A stretch of DNA of 64,000 bases, taken from NCBI RefSeq assembly GCF_000427295.1, contig NZ_ATNM01000137.1, forward strand, positions 43,475-107,474. The letters are read 5' to 3'. The notes under the pieces were generated by a model, which saw nothing but the letters and a program-made list of their open reading frames with translations, was not told the origin of the DNA and made no database searches. The position numbers and the translations under genes were made by a program. Positions 55,857 through 64,000 of this stretch are shown here, one piece after another (position 1 is the stretch's first letter; every line of letters begins with the position of its first letter). This stretch comes from Cyclobacterium qasimii M12-11B (lineage in GTDB: Bacteria > Bacteroidota > Bacteroidia > Cytophagales > Cyclobacteriaceae).

Positions 55857-58800
55857 CTATCTTTTATAGATGGCCTCATCATAATTCATCAAAGTAGAAT
55901 TGACTAGCGTAAAAGCTGCTAGTTTTTCCTTTGGCAGACTTACATCTCTAGCAAATTCTCCGACCTGAAGCAAACTATCTGCTTCGTGGGGTGCTCTCTG
56001 AAATTCATTGAGCTCATTTTGATACAATTCCTCTAAAATTTTTAATTCATTCGGCTCAGGATTTCTACTGGTTATTGCTCTGAAACCATATTTTAACTGA
56101 GCTGAGATTTCCTCTCCTCCAACTTTCAACATCTTTTCTGCTAAAACCCGAGATGCTTCTATATATTGAGGATCATTCATTAGTACCAAAGCTTGAAGTG
56201 GCGTATTGGTGTTTTGCCGTTTAATGATGCAAACATATTTATCTGAAGCATCAAAATTGATCATCGAAGGAGGGGGTGCACTTCGCTTCCAAATGGTATA
56301 AAGGCTTCGTCTATATAAATTATCTCCCGTATCCTCAATGTATTCAATTGCATATTCAGAAGTTAACTCCCGCCATAACCCTTTGGGTTGATAAGGCTTC
56401 ACACTTTCTCCGCCAGTTTTCCGAACCAATAACCCACTTGAAGCCAAAGCCTGATCTCTTACCATTTCCGCAGGTAGTCGAGATGCATTGGCTCTTGAAA
56501 GCCATATATTTGCTGGATCTTTTTCTCTGGCATCTTTCTTCAAGATAGAGGATTGCTGATAAGTAGCTGAGCTTACCATTAACTTCATTAACTGCTTAAG
56601 GTCCCAACCTGACTCAATGAAATTAACAGCTAGCCAATCCAGTAATTCGGGATGAGAGGGAAACGCTCCTTGATTCCCAAAATCATCTGGTGTCGCCACT
56701 ATTCCTCTTCCAAAAATCAATTCCCAGTATTGATTGACTACCACCCGGGCCGTTAATGGGTTCTTCTCATGGAGTAGCCATTTAGCAAGTCCCAGCCTGT
56801 TTTTAGGAAGCTCTTCCGGAAAATCCAACAACACCTTTGGTGTTTCTGGAAAAACTTGCTCCGTAGGAGCATCATAAACCCCTCTGTCTAGGATAAAAGT
56901 CTCTCTTTCCTCACTTCTCTCTCGCATAACCATAACTTCTGGCTGTGCACTTACCAATTCATTTTCCTTTTTTCGAAGTTGATTTAAGGAATTCACTTGA
57001 TTTTTGTATTGTTGATTTACTACTGAAAAGTAATAATCTTGTAAAGCTTCATGATTACCTTCGTTAATATTTCTCATTATTGGGTCAGGTTCCCCTGCCA
57101 ATCTTTCAGCTTCAATAGTGGTTAATTCTCGATCGAAAATCCTGATTTCGTCCACAAGAGACTGGTCCAAGGTTTCTGCGAAACTGGTCCCTCGTTTTCC
57201 TATCTGTAAATTTCCAGGGTGACCAATACCACGCTTTTCCTTACCATAAGCCAGAATGCTCTGCTTTAAATGATCTGTTATCACGTTAACAAGTAATGGC
57301 TTTCCATTTATGTAAATTTGCAAACCTGAAGCTTTACTTGATCCATCATAAGTCATGGTAAGATGTACCCATTCCCCAACTGGTACCCTCTCTTTTGTAT
57401 GTATTTCAATCGCATTTGCTGGCCAGGTATGGCTCATCAATCCTGTCAAATGACCATCCTCTGTAATCAACAATTCATAACCTCTAAATCCATTTGCAAA
57501 ACCTCCGGTTTTAGAGAAAATTGGCCCATTTAAACTATCGGCTAATGCTTTGTACCATAAACTAATGGTGAATGGATCACTCCTCTCAAAATAGGCAATA
57601 TTAGGGCCTAAATCAACATAGCTATCCCCTACCAATTGAATTCCATTCTCAAATTTCCCTGGCACCGTTAATATTTCTTTGTCCTTTTGTATCACCACCA
57701 TATCTGCAGGCTTGGACTTGTCTGCCAGGTTTTTAAATTTATTATCAAATGGTTTATCAAGTGGATAATGCCCTATTTGACCTTTTATTGGCAATTGAGA
57801 AATTGTTTTTGTATTGCTATTAGATAGCCAGTTTTGGAAGGACTCCAATGCCTGACTTTTATCGCTATCGATGGCCGTTTCTTTTACCCGAATTTCTTCA
57901 TTGATATAAGCAATCTTTTTTTCTATCTCTGCATCATCTTTCAAAATCAAAGTAGGGCTTGCATCACCAACATAAGGCACTTGCCCAGTTTCATTGATAT
58001 TATTAAAGAAAGCATATAACTGGAAATATTCTTTTTGCGAAATGGGATCATATTTATGGTCATGGCACCTTGCACATTCAATCGACAATCCCAAAAATGC
58101 TTTTCCCAAAGTATTGGCTCGATCAGCGACATATTCAACCCGATACTCTTCGGGAATGATACCGCCTTCCTGGCTTTGGGGATGGTTCCGGTTAAATCCT
58201 GTTGCTAGAATTTGATCATATGTTGGGTTAGGCAATAAATCACCTGCCAGTTGCCAGAGAATAAAATCATCATAAGGCAAGTTTTCGTTGAATGCATTTA
58301 TCACCCAATCTCTCCAAGGCCACATATTTCTCATTCCATCATCCTGATAACCATTTGAATCTGCATACCTGGCTAAATCCAACCATTTGGAGGCCAGTCT
58401 TTCACCATAATGTGGAGATTCCAAATACTTATCCACTAACTTTAGGTAAGCTTCTTTGGAGTTATCCTTTAAAAAATCCTCTACGTCTTCCATGGAAGGG
58501 GGCAGACCAGTAAGGTCAAAAGAAAGCCTCCTTATCAGGGTTTCTCTGCCCGCTTTTTCAGATGGTGCCAATCCTTTCGTAAGCATTTTATCATAGACAA
58601 AATGATCGATTTCATTTTCAGCCCACGAAAGCGCTTTATCATCAAGAGTTGGGGTATTTATTTTTTGAGGGGGAATAAATGACCAGTGAGGCTTGTATTT
58701 GGCACCTTGTTCGATCCATCGGGTAATTAGTGCAATCTCCGTTTCATTAAGCTTTAAGTTGGACTCAATAGGTGGCATTTTCAGGTCTGCCTCCTCTGAA

Positions 58801-59123
58801 ACTATCCTTTGATAAACCCCGCTTTTTAAAGGATTCCCTGGCACTATTGCATAATGGTCTTTATTCTCACCTATTAAGTCAAGCGCATCAGCTTCCACAT
58901 CCAGCCTCAAATCCGCCTCCCTTTTATTGACATCTGGCCCATGACAAGCAAAGCATCTGTCAGATAAAATGGGTTTGATGTGCAGGTTAAAATCCACCAT
59001 TTCAGGTAAATTTTCTTCGATATCCTCCGAAAACTCAATGGTACTATTAAAAGGGATAACCCAAATAATGACCAAGCCAATGGTTAAAAATAAAGCTATT
59101 TTTAGTAAAAGCCCCTTATTCAT
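55857..59123 (-). CDS. DUF1549/DUF1553 protein with haem-binding (PSCyt1) and LamG-like domains
   Basis: About 1,088 residues from ATG 59123 (the longer frame from TTG 59141 adds six). Order: membrane anchor (LLLKIALFLTIGLVIIWVIP), a planctomycete cytochrome c domain with CFACHG (CxxCH), then DUF1549 (LIRRLSFDLTGLPPSMEDVE; ASKWLDLARYADSNGYQDDG), a LamG/concanavalin-like domain at about 430-670 (PFTISLWYKALADSLNGPIF), and DUF1553 (TARVVVNQYWELIFGRGIV; NTPLQALVLMNDPQYIEAS). Such proteins pair with DUF1501 proteins; the role is thought to involve periplasmic redox or polysaccharide work but is not proven. The gene follows the SusD gene, but a long hairpin lies between. Confidence 0.9.
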   Translation of the reverse strand: MNKGLLLKIALFLTIGLVIIWVIPFNSTIEFSEDIEENLPEMVDFNLHIKPILSDRCFACHGPDVNKREADLRLDVEADALDLIGENKDHYAIVPGNPLKSGVYQRIVSEEADLKMPPIESNLKLNETEIALITRWIEQGAKYKPHWSFIPPQKINTPTLDDKALSWAENEIDHFVYDKMLTKGLAPSEKAGRETLIRRLSFDLTGLPPSMEDVEDFLKDNSKEAYLKLVDKYLESPHYGERLASKWLDLARYADSNGYQDDGMRNMWPWRDWVINAFNENLPYDDFILWQLAGDLLPNPTYDQILATGFNRNHPQSQEGGIIPEEYRVEYVADRANTLGKAFLGLSIECARCHDHKYDPISQKEYFQLYAFFNNINETGQVPYVGDASPTLILKDDAEIEKKIAYINEEIRVKETAIDSDKSQALESFQNWLSNSNTKTISQLPIKGQIGHYPLDKPFDNKFKNLADKSKPADMVVIQKDKEILTVPGKFENGIQLVGDSYVDLGPNIAYFERSDPFTISLWYKALADSLNGPIFSKTGGFANGFRGYELLITEDGHLTGLMSHTWPANAIEIHTKERVPVGEWVHLTMTYDGSSKASGLQIYINGKPLLVNVITDHLKQSILAYGKEKRGIGHPGNLQIGKRGTSFAETLDQSLVDEIRIFDRELTTIEAERLAGEPDPIMRNINEGNHEALQDYYFSVVNQQYKNQVNSLNQLRKKENELVSAQPEVMVMRERSEERETFILDRGVYDAPTEQVFPETPKVLLDFPEELPKNRLGLAKWLLHEKNPLTARVVVNQYWELIFGRGIVATPDDFGNQGAFPSHPELLDWLAVNFIESGWDLKQLMKLMVSSATYQQSSILKKDAREKDPANIWLSRANASRLPAEMVRDQALASSGLLVRKTGGESVKPYQPKGLWRELTSEYAIEYIEDTGDNLYRRSLYTIWKRSAPPPSMINFDASDKYVCIIKRQNTNTPLQALVLMNDPQYIEASRVLAEKMLKVGGEEISAQLKYGFRAITSRNPEPNELKILEELYQNELNEFQRAPHEADSLLQVGEFARDVSLPKEKLAAFTLVNSTLMNYDEAIYKR

Positions 59124-59190
59124 ATTAGACAGTGTTTGCAAAATTATTCATTCTAATATACGAAATGCCTTTATATAATTTAATGAAAAT

Positions 59191-59248
59191 GTCATGACCT
59201 GAAGTATTTGTGTTTGTAAGGACAATTCACAAAACTTCCGGTCATGAC
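59191..59248. repeat. Long imperfect hairpin between susD and the DUF1553 gene
   Basis: The left arm starts at 59191 with GTCATGACCTGAAGT and runs to 59212; the right arm (59228-59248) ends in ACTTCCGGTCATGAC. They pair over 21 bp with one mismatch and one bulged A, closing a 15-nt loop. On the minus strand it is downstream of SusD and upstream of the DUF1553 start, without a good T tract. It may process or stabilise the susCD mRNA, or be a partial terminator. Confidence 0.65.
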
Positions 59249-59325
59249 AATAATTTTACGGTAAGCAATCCTTTTAAATTTTAACTATTCCGGACTAAAA
59301 TCGAAGTATTTTAATTTATTCAATT

Positions 59326-60864
59326 TTACCAGCCTGGATTTTGTTCTAAATTACTATTGAACGATATTTCATTGTCTGGAATAGGCAACAAGTTGTGTCT
59401 GTCTTCATAACCATTTGGGAATTTCACTTCGATCAGTCCGCCATCAGCAGCTTTAATATCTACAGGATAAAGGTCTTGACCAATTTTCCAACGTTTTATA
59501 TCAGCCCATAAGATCCCTTCACCAAAAAACTCCACAACACGCTCGTGTCTTAATTTTTCTCTTGCTGCCTCCTGAGAAAGGTCGGTTGACAAGGTGGTTA
59601 TTGTGACATCAGTACGCTCCGTTCTGATTCTATTAATGAGAGCTATTGCTTCCGGTATATTTTGATTGGTCTCAATAAGTGCCTCAGCTTTTGCCAATAA
59701 TACATCCGCATAGCGCAATACTATAAAATTCAAAGGAGAAACTCTTGGGCTAAGTAAGGGAATTCCCTCACCTACATTTTTACGTAATCCAAAACCTACC
59801 CTTTGACCGGTATGATTAGGTACATCTGTAGGATATAACCTTCCTTCAAAGGTCGCCCCTGGCCTTAATATTGAGAAATCTAACCTCGGATCTCTTCCTT
59901 CAAATTCATTGTTAGGATCAACTTCAGAACCATCGATCATCTCATATTCATCAATCATGTGTTGCGTAGGCGCTGGATCACTCGCTCCGGCAGCAGCCAC
60001 ACCCCCTGGTAATGCTAACCAAGCAAAGAAATTCCCCTGACCTTGTTCACCAGCTATGTACTGAATGTCAAATAGTACCTCTTCATTGTTTTCATTGTCC
60101 AACATAAAAAGCCCTTCATAACTTGGAAACAAATCGTACATGCCTAGTGCGTCTATTTGCTCAATAACCTGTAATACCTCAGTGTATTTATTCTGATACA
60201 AATATGCTCTCATTTTCATTCCCAAGGCAGCCCCTTTAGTAACTCTGCCCAACTCATAACTTACAGGTTCTGAGTTTTGAATGGCTATGTCATAATCTGA
60301 AATAACTTGAGCCCATGTTTCTTCCAAAGTATTCCTGCTTAATTCAGTGACTTCCTGGGTATTCAATTTGGATAAAATGATTGGCACCCCACCGTAAGCA
60401 TCTGCTAGCAAAGCATATGCAAGTCCCCTAATAAAGTGAACTTCTCCTAGATAGGTCGATTTTGTATCAGCAGGAAGATCCACATTCTCTAGGTTAGAAA
60501 TGAAATCATTTGAGAAATTAATGATACGGTAACACATTGTCCACCTCTCGTCTACTAAACCACCTGTAGTACTTGCTGTTATTGACCCATTTCCAATTTG
60601 CTTTTCCAAACCATTCCAGTGAGCCCACTGATATGCGTATGGTGTGATGGCATCAAAAGTCGGCCCGGAACCATAAACTCCTCTATGTTTCAAAACACTA
60701 TAAATACCATTTAATGCAAGCTTCACATCATTTTCATTTTGCCAAAATGACACCGTAGTTATCCTATCTGTAGGATATACTGCAAGAAATTCCTCACCAC
60801 AACTCCCAAAAAGAAGCATGCCCAGAACTACTAAATTTATTTTAAATATTTTTATCGTTTTCAT
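59326..60864 (-). CDS. SusD/RagB-family outer-membrane nutrient-binding lipoprotein
   Basis: 512 residues with a lipobox (GMLLFGSCGEE, Cys about 22), the SusD start (FLAVYPTDRITTVSFWQNEN), TPR-like helices and the C-terminal signature VLRYADVLLAKAEALIETNQ plus KLRHERVVEFFGEGILWADI, ending LLPIPDNEISFNSNLEQNPG. Works with the SusC protein encoded 6 nt upstream on the transcript (60870). Binds glycan or other nutrient at the cell surface; substrate not visible. Distinct from the SusD at 2679-4316 apart from shared motifs. Confidence 0.94.
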   Translation of the reverse strand: MKTIKIFKINLVVLGMLLFGSCGEEFLAVYPTDRITTVSFWQNENDVKLALNGIYSVLKHRGVYGSGPTFDAITPYAYQWAHWNGLEKQIGNGSITASTTGGLVDERWTMCYRIINFSNDFISNLENVDLPADTKSTYLGEVHFIRGLAYALLADAYGGVPIILSKLNTQEVTELSRNTLEETWAQVISDYDIAIQNSEPVSYELGRVTKGAALGMKMRAYLYQNKYTEVLQVIEQIDALGMYDLFPSYEGLFMLDNENNEEVLFDIQYIAGEQGQGNFFAWLALPGGVAAAGASDPAPTQHMIDEYEMIDGSEVDPNNEFEGRDPRLDFSILRPGATFEGRLYPTDVPNHTGQRVGFGLRKNVGEGIPLLSPRVSPLNFIVLRYADVLLAKAEALIETNQNIPEAIALINRIRTERTDVTITTLSTDLSQEAAREKLRHERVVEFFGEGILWADIKRWKIGQDLYPVDIKAADGGLIEVKFPNGYEDRHNLLPIPDNEISFNSNLEQNPGW

Positions 60865-60869
60865 AATGC

Positions 60870-63800
60870 TTATAGATTAATATTGACACCAAGGGAAATA
60901 ATTTTAGGCAAAGGATAAAAATTATCCCCTGAATCAAACGTGTTTCTTTCAGGGTCAAATCCCTCATAGTCTTTGGACACTAATGAACCTACATTTTGGG
61001 CATTCCCATAGACATACAGTTTTTGAAGTCCTAGTCTTTCTGTTAAGGCTGAAGAGAAAGTATATCCCAATTGGATGTTTCTGAGCTTAACGAATGAAAT
61101 ATCACTAACCCAATAAGAAGATGCTTCACTTCGCCATGTATCACTTATTGAGATCCGGGGTACGGTTGTACTCATATTATCGACAGTCCAGGCATCTCTC
61201 CATTTTTCGGTTATTGTTCCTCCAGATATCCCCAATGGTTGGGTCCAGGCATTTTGGGTATAAACATTTGCCCCAGCAATTCCCATGACCACAGTACTTA
61301 AATCAAAACCTTTATAATTCACACTTGGTGTCAAACCAAAGGTGTATTTTGGAATGGTATTTCCCAAAGCCATTTTATCCTCAAATCCCAGTCGTCCATC
61401 ATTATTTACGTCTTCATATTTCAACTCTCCAGCCTGTGGAATATAGCCATTGGCAAACATATGTTCTGAAGCTTCTTGATCGGACTGATAAATTCCCGTA
61501 GCCTTATATCCATACAACTCACGGTAGGAAAATCCTTCACGAATCAGATACAATTGATCAGGAGAATTCTCTCTGAATTTCGTTACCTGATTAGCGATAT
61601 AGGTCATATTCACACCAATATTATATCCAACCTCATCTCTGTCTTTCGCCAGTTTAGAATAATTGATATTAAACTCAAACCCATTGTTGGTCATTTCTCC
61701 TACATTTTCAAAAGGTGCACTTACTCCTCCAAGAATTGACGGAATTGGTAATTGTACTATAATATCACTTGTCGTTTTCCTGAAATAATCAGCCTCAACG
61801 AAAATCCTATTGTTTAACAATCCAAATTCGACTCCTAAATCTGTAGTAACTGAAGTTTCCCATCCAATGCTCTCATCCACAAGAGCAGTAATACCAGCAC
61901 CAGGAGCAAAACTTCCTGAAAAATTGTAACTAAGCGCATTTGTTTGACTTACTACTGCAAGGTATGGCCAATAAGAATTAATATTCTGGTTACCCAATTT
62001 ACCCCAAGATGCTCGTATTTTAAGGTCTGATATTAAATTTTGGCTTTTCATGAAAACCTCTTCTCCCAATCTCCACCCAGCTGAAAATGCTGGAAAAATA
62101 CCCCAACGATAGTCTTCCTTAAATCTTGAACTTCCATCCGCTCTAAGGTTCATTTCAAAAAGGTACTTGTCCGATAAGGCATAGTTTACACGACCAAAAT
62201 AAGACAACATTCTGAGCTCACTCATGTTTCCATTGGCTTGGAAACCTGCCGTGCCTGCATCAATTTGAATCAATCCCTCTTTAGGTGGACCTGATCTTCT
62301 ACCATAAACATCCTTTATTACTGTACTTTCCACCTGAATACCAGCTATAGCGGAAATGTCATGAATTTCATTATAGGTTTTGTTAAAATTCAGTGTTGAA
62401 AATAGCGTATTATAATTGCTTTGAATATTGTTTCTACTGGCTTCCAATATCGTAAGGTAATCCAGGTTCTTGCCCTCTACCCCTGTATTAGTATACCCAT
62501 ATACCAAATTATTATGCTTGTCTAGCAGATTACTATTGTACTGAGAAGTTAAATTGGTCTTTAAAGTCAAATAGTCAGTAAAATCAATATTGGCAAACAC
62601 ATTCATTTTGAAAAAATTGTTTTCTGAAATAGAAAGCCCATTGGCTGTTTCGATTAAAGGGTTTCTATTTCCTACAATTGTATTTCCACTGCTGTTAATT
62701 GCTTGTACAGACCCAAACCTACCATCTTCAGTATATGGAGCCGTAAAGGGATAACCTCCATTGGAAAAAATATACATCATACGTCCAAGGTTAAATGGTT
62801 CTTCAGATGATTTCTTGATTCCATTTAGCCGACCACCAATAGTTAACCATTCTTTTAATTTCGTCTCTAAGTTTACAGTAAGCCCATACCGATTAGATTT
62901 GGAATTAAGCATGATCCCATCCTGATTCAGGTAATTCATCGAAACATAAAATTTTGTCTGTTCAGAACCTCCATTTACAGATATATTGTGTTCCGTAATA
63001 GGCGCTTTTCTAAATACCTCATCAAAGAAATTCGTGTTAGGATAAACATACGGATCATTATTGTTTCTAAACTCATTAATAACTGACTCCGGAAATAAAG
63101 CACTTCCTCCTTGATTGGCTAGGGCTTGGTTCCACATTCCCATGTACTCTGCACTATTTTCTATAATATCATACCGTCTTCCTAAACTCTGCTGTCCTAC
63201 ATAGCTCCCTATATTAATACTTGTCTTTTCTCCAAATTTCCCCGATTTAAGGGTTATCAAAACCACTCCATTTGCCGCTCTAGACCCATAAATGGCTGAA
63301 CTAGCTGCATCCTTCAACACGGTCATGCTTTCGATATCGTTTGGATTGATTTCGTTAATCGAAGCTTCCACTCCATCTACAAGAATCAAGGGGTTTGAAT
63401 TATTTAATGTACCCCAACCTCTCACTCTTATCTGGGCGCCGTCATCCCCTGGTTTCCCTGAATTTTGACTAATCCAAACCCCGGGGACTTGACCACTTAG
63501 TGCCTGTGAAGCATTGGTAAGCGGCCTGTTCTGAAGCTCATCATCAAAGTTTACCGAAGAAACTGAACCTGTAAGGTTTTCTTTCTTTTGGGTACCATAT
63601 CCTACTACCACTACTTCATCTAATGATGAAGTATCTTCTAGTAAAGTAATGTTTATAATGCTTTGGTCAATAACTTGGATTCGTTGAGACACAAAACCTA
63701 TAAATGAAAAGACAAGTGTAGTACCTTTATCAACATTAATAGTATAATTCCCATCCAAATCAGTAGCTGTACCTCTACCAGTACCCGGTACAGAAACTGT

Positions 63801-63986
63801 AACTCCCGGAATGGGTTCTCCAGTCACGTCTACAACGGTTCCGGTAATGGCTGCTCTCCACTCATTTTCATTAATATCAGCCAGTTTTAAAGAAATGTTG
63901 TTACCGTACCCGATATCTGGTGAAAACAGAAATATTAGCAAAAGAATTAGGCCAGAAAAAGCCCGTCTAGTAAAGGGTAATAAACC
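60870..63986 (-). CDS. SusC/RagA-family TonB-dependent outer-membrane receptor, start not resolved
   Basis: About 1,023 residues from TTG 63941; the frame is open up to 63986, where a TAG precedes it. That extra stretch encodes LLPFTRRAFSGLILLLLIFL, clearly part of a signal peptide, but no ATG or GTG is present, so the true start is uncertain, and a base may be missing close to the window edge. Domains: CarboxypepD_reg-like (ITGTVVDVTGEPIPGVTVSV), TonB box/plug (VVVVGYGTQKKENLTGSVSS), NDIESMTVLKDAASSAIYGS and RAANGVVLITLKSG, then barrel. Pairs with SusD at 59326. Substrate unknown; the downstream DUF1553/DUF1501/Gfo-Idh genes suggest a polysaccharide locus. Confidence 0.9.
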   Translation of the reverse strand, partial: GLLPFTRRAFSGLILLLIFLFSPDIGYGNNISLKLADINENEWRAAITGTVVDVTGEPIPGVTVSVPGTGRGTATDLDGNYTINVDKGTTLVFSFIGFVSQRIQVIDQSIINITLLEDTSSLDEVVVVGYGTQKKENLTGSVSSVNFDDELQNRPLTNASQALSGQVPGVWISQNSGKPGDDGAQIRVRGWGTLNNSNPLILVDGVEASINEINPNDIESMTVLKDAASSAIYGSRAANGVVLITLKSGKFGEKTSINIGSYVGQQSLGRRYDIIENSAEYMGMWNQALANQGGSALFPESVINEFRNNNDPYVYPNTNFFDEVFRKAPITEHNISVNGGSEQTKFYVSMNYLNQDGIMLNSKSNRYGLTVNLETKLKEWLTIGGRLNGIKKSSEEPFNLGRMMYIFSNGGYPFTAPYTEDGRFGSVQAINSSGNTIVGNRNPLIETANGLSISENNFFKMNVFANIDFTDYLTLKTNLTSQYNSNLLDKHNNLVYGYTNTGVEGKNLDYLTILEASRNNIQSNYNTLFSTLNFNKTYNEIHDISAIAGIQVESTVIKDVYGRRSGPPKEGLIQIDAGTAGFQANGNMSELRMLSYFGRVNYALSDKYLFEMNLRADGSSRFKEDYRWGIFPAFSAGWRLGEEVFMKSQNLISDLKIRASWGKLGNQNINSYWPYLAVVSQTNALSYNFSGSFAPGAGITALVDESIGWETSVTTDLGVEFGLLNNRIFVEADYFRKTTSDIIVQLPIPSILGGVSAPFENVGEMTNNGFEFNINYSKLAKDRDEVGYNIGVNMTYIANQVTKFRENSPDQLYLIREGFSYRELYGYKATGIYQSDQEASEHMFANGYIPQAGELKYEDVNNDGRLGFEDKMALGNTIPKYTFGLTPSVNYKGFDLSTVVMGIAGANVYTQNAWTQPLGISGGTITEKWRDAWTVDNMSTTVPRISISDTWRSEASSYWVSDISFVKLRNIQLGYTFSSALTERLGLQKLYVYGNAQNVGSLVSKDYEGFDPERNTFDSGDNFYPLPKIISLGVNINL

Positions 63987-64000
63987 CTACTTCTAACAAG

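Noticed and set aside
1..64000. CRISPR array or phage genes
   Set aside because: No regularly spaced repeats, and no capsid, terminase, integrase or transposase genes were seen.

Overview
The window reads as a chromosomal segment of a low-GC, probably marine, member of the Bacteroidota, most likely Cytophagales/Cyclobacteriaceae. The family call is an inference from gene content, not a measured phylogeny. Supporting signs are two SusC/SusD outer-membrane pairs, an ECF sigma/FecR pair, a type IX secretion (T9SS) type B C-terminal domain next to a PorP/SprF protein, many Tat-exported Gfo/Idh/MocA oxidoreductases, DUF1501/DUF1553 proteins, and promoters of the Bacteroidota TAnnTTTG type.

Layout. 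1-1.0 kb: FecR-like anti-sigma (cut by the window edge) and ECF sigma. 1.1-7.4 kb: PhoD-type phosphatase and a SusC/SusD pair, with a 14-bp perfect palindrome upstream of susC. 7.7-9.3 kb: decayed genes (a PhoD remnant lacking its catalytic core, and a frameshifted DUF6807 gene). 9.7-10.6 kb: a glycerophosphodiester phosphodiesterase. 10.8-15.6 kb: a four-gene uronate/sugar operon (DUF6807, ThuA, Tat-Gfo/Idh, UxuA) divergent from a LacI-family gene; two near-identical LacI-type operators lie between them. 17-19.8 kb: S9 peptidase. 20.3-34.4 kb: mostly housekeeping on the + strand: Lrp, sufBCDSE plus a SufT-like gene, bacilliredoxin, citrate synthase, DEAD-box helicase with a structured leader, Pr6Pr membrane protein, PanE-like reductase (- strand), methyltransferase, TerC. 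34.9-36.3 kb: three tightly packed genes of unknown function starting with a lipoprotein. 36.5-38 kb: Tat-Gfo/Idh. 38.1-45.8 kb: a giant soluble multi-PAS/GAF histidine kinase in pieces. 46.2-48.3 kb: two cytosolic Gfo/Idh genes. 49-52.8 kb: an FG-GAP beta-propeller protein with a T9SS type B domain, translationally coupled to PorP/SprF. 53-64 kb: a second SusC/SusD pair followed by a haem-motif DUF1549/DUF1553 protein, a DUF1501 protein and a Tat-Gfo/Idh protein.

The strongest whole-window signal is that nine reading-frame breaks fall in short A or T homopolymers, and in each case a one-base change restores a full-length, family-like protein. Either the assembly carries homopolymer errors, or these genes are decaying or phase-varying by slippage. 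Reads can decide this; the sequence alone cannot. I treat the genes as frameshifted and give corrected extents.

Functionally, most of the accessory DNA points to uptake and oxidation of extracellular polysaccharide or glycoside products: TonB-dependent import, periplasmic oxidoreductases, ThuA/UxuA catabolism, and sugar sensing by LacI and ECF sigma/FecR. No tRNA, rRNA, CRISPR array or intact insertion sequence was recognised.
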